Assembly: GCA_021820965.1 (NCBI GenBank)
Contig: JAKACZ010000040.1
Span: forward strand, 1-42,474
Direction: 5' to 3'
Source of the DNA: Bacillota bacterium
GTDB taxonomy: Bacteria > Bacillota > Sulfobacillia > Sulfobacillales > Sulfobacillaceae
DNA: 42,474 bases
The notes under the pieces are model-generated. The model had not been told where the DNA came from. It ran no database searches and was given only the letters and a program-made list of their open reading frames with translations. The translations under genes were made by a program, and so were the position numbers. This document shows, one piece after another, positions 42,431 to 42,474 of the stretch (its first letter is position 1; each line of letters begins with the position of its first letter).

Positions 42431-42474
42431 GCAGGGAATCCCCCGTGCATCACGAAACAGGACGATGAAGTCGA

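Noticed and set aside
1..42474. tRNA genes, rRNA genes and known metabolite riboswitches
   Set aside because: I looked for cloverleaf-like GGTTCGAATCC segments and conserved riboswitch cores and saw none; a covariance scan would be needed to exclude them fully.

Overview
The window looks like a chromosomal segment of a moderately GC-rich, endospore-forming Gram-positive bacterium. A GerA-type germinant-receptor operon, an alpha/beta-type small acid-soluble spore protein with a sigma-G-like promoter, and a Firmicutes-style rpsB-tsf-pyrH-frr-uppS-cdsA-dxr-rseP-ispG-proS cluster all point that way. A DabAB inorganic-carbon pump together with a full ectoine/hydroxyectoine operon suggests an autotroph or mixotroph under osmotic or thermal stress. 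A Sulfobacillus-like organism would fit, but that is an inference from gene content, not a demonstrated identity.

Left part (1-11770). The window opens inside a minus-strand RRXRR/RuvC protein of the IscB/IsrB family. Its upstream region is a structured HEARO (omega) RNA. To the right is a long minus-strand housekeeping operon read from 11640 down to 845: rpsB, tsf, pyrH, frr, uppS, cdsA, a YtvI/AI-2E-type membrane protein, dxr, rseP, ispG, an archaeal-type proS and a family 2 glycosyltransferase. A sigma-A-like promoter lies just upstream of rpsB.

Middle part (11855-25617). An eroded IS110-type transposase is followed by a membrane-anchored hypothetical protein and by a lipoprotein with a GH18/YaaH-like fold that lacks the catalytic acid. 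Then come miaB, hflX, a Nudix hydrolase, a YpmA-like small protein, the spore protein gene and a DUF6671 zinc-ribbon protein. The dabB-dabA operon has a strong promoter with a 16-bp perfect palindrome just downstream of it. A winged-helix regulator gene lies upstream of the operon on the same strand. Between regulator and dabB sits a second HEARO RNA with no nuclease gene beside it.

Right part (25932-42474). This holds a class V aminotransferase (VC1184-like), the gerAA-gerAC-gerAB operon, ectA-ectB-ectC-ectD, a zinc-type medium-chain dehydrogenase, an alpha/beta hydrolase, and a DUF2089 / DUF4097 (YvlB-like) pair. DNA-3-methyladenine glycosylase I (tag) and a second Nudix hydrolase follow. 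The last kilobase is layered mobile-element debris: an IS1380 transposase fragment split by a 230-bp deletion derivative of another insertion sequence with a 4-bp CTAG duplication, then a GNAT pseudogene cut at both ends, then an array of short repeats resembling an IS21-type terminus.

The most distinctive signals are the paired HEARO RNAs (one with an IscB-like ORF, one orphan, both directly behind a stop codon on the same strand), the nested mobile-element stratigraphy at the right edge, and a 38-nt hairpin repeat present at two distant sites.
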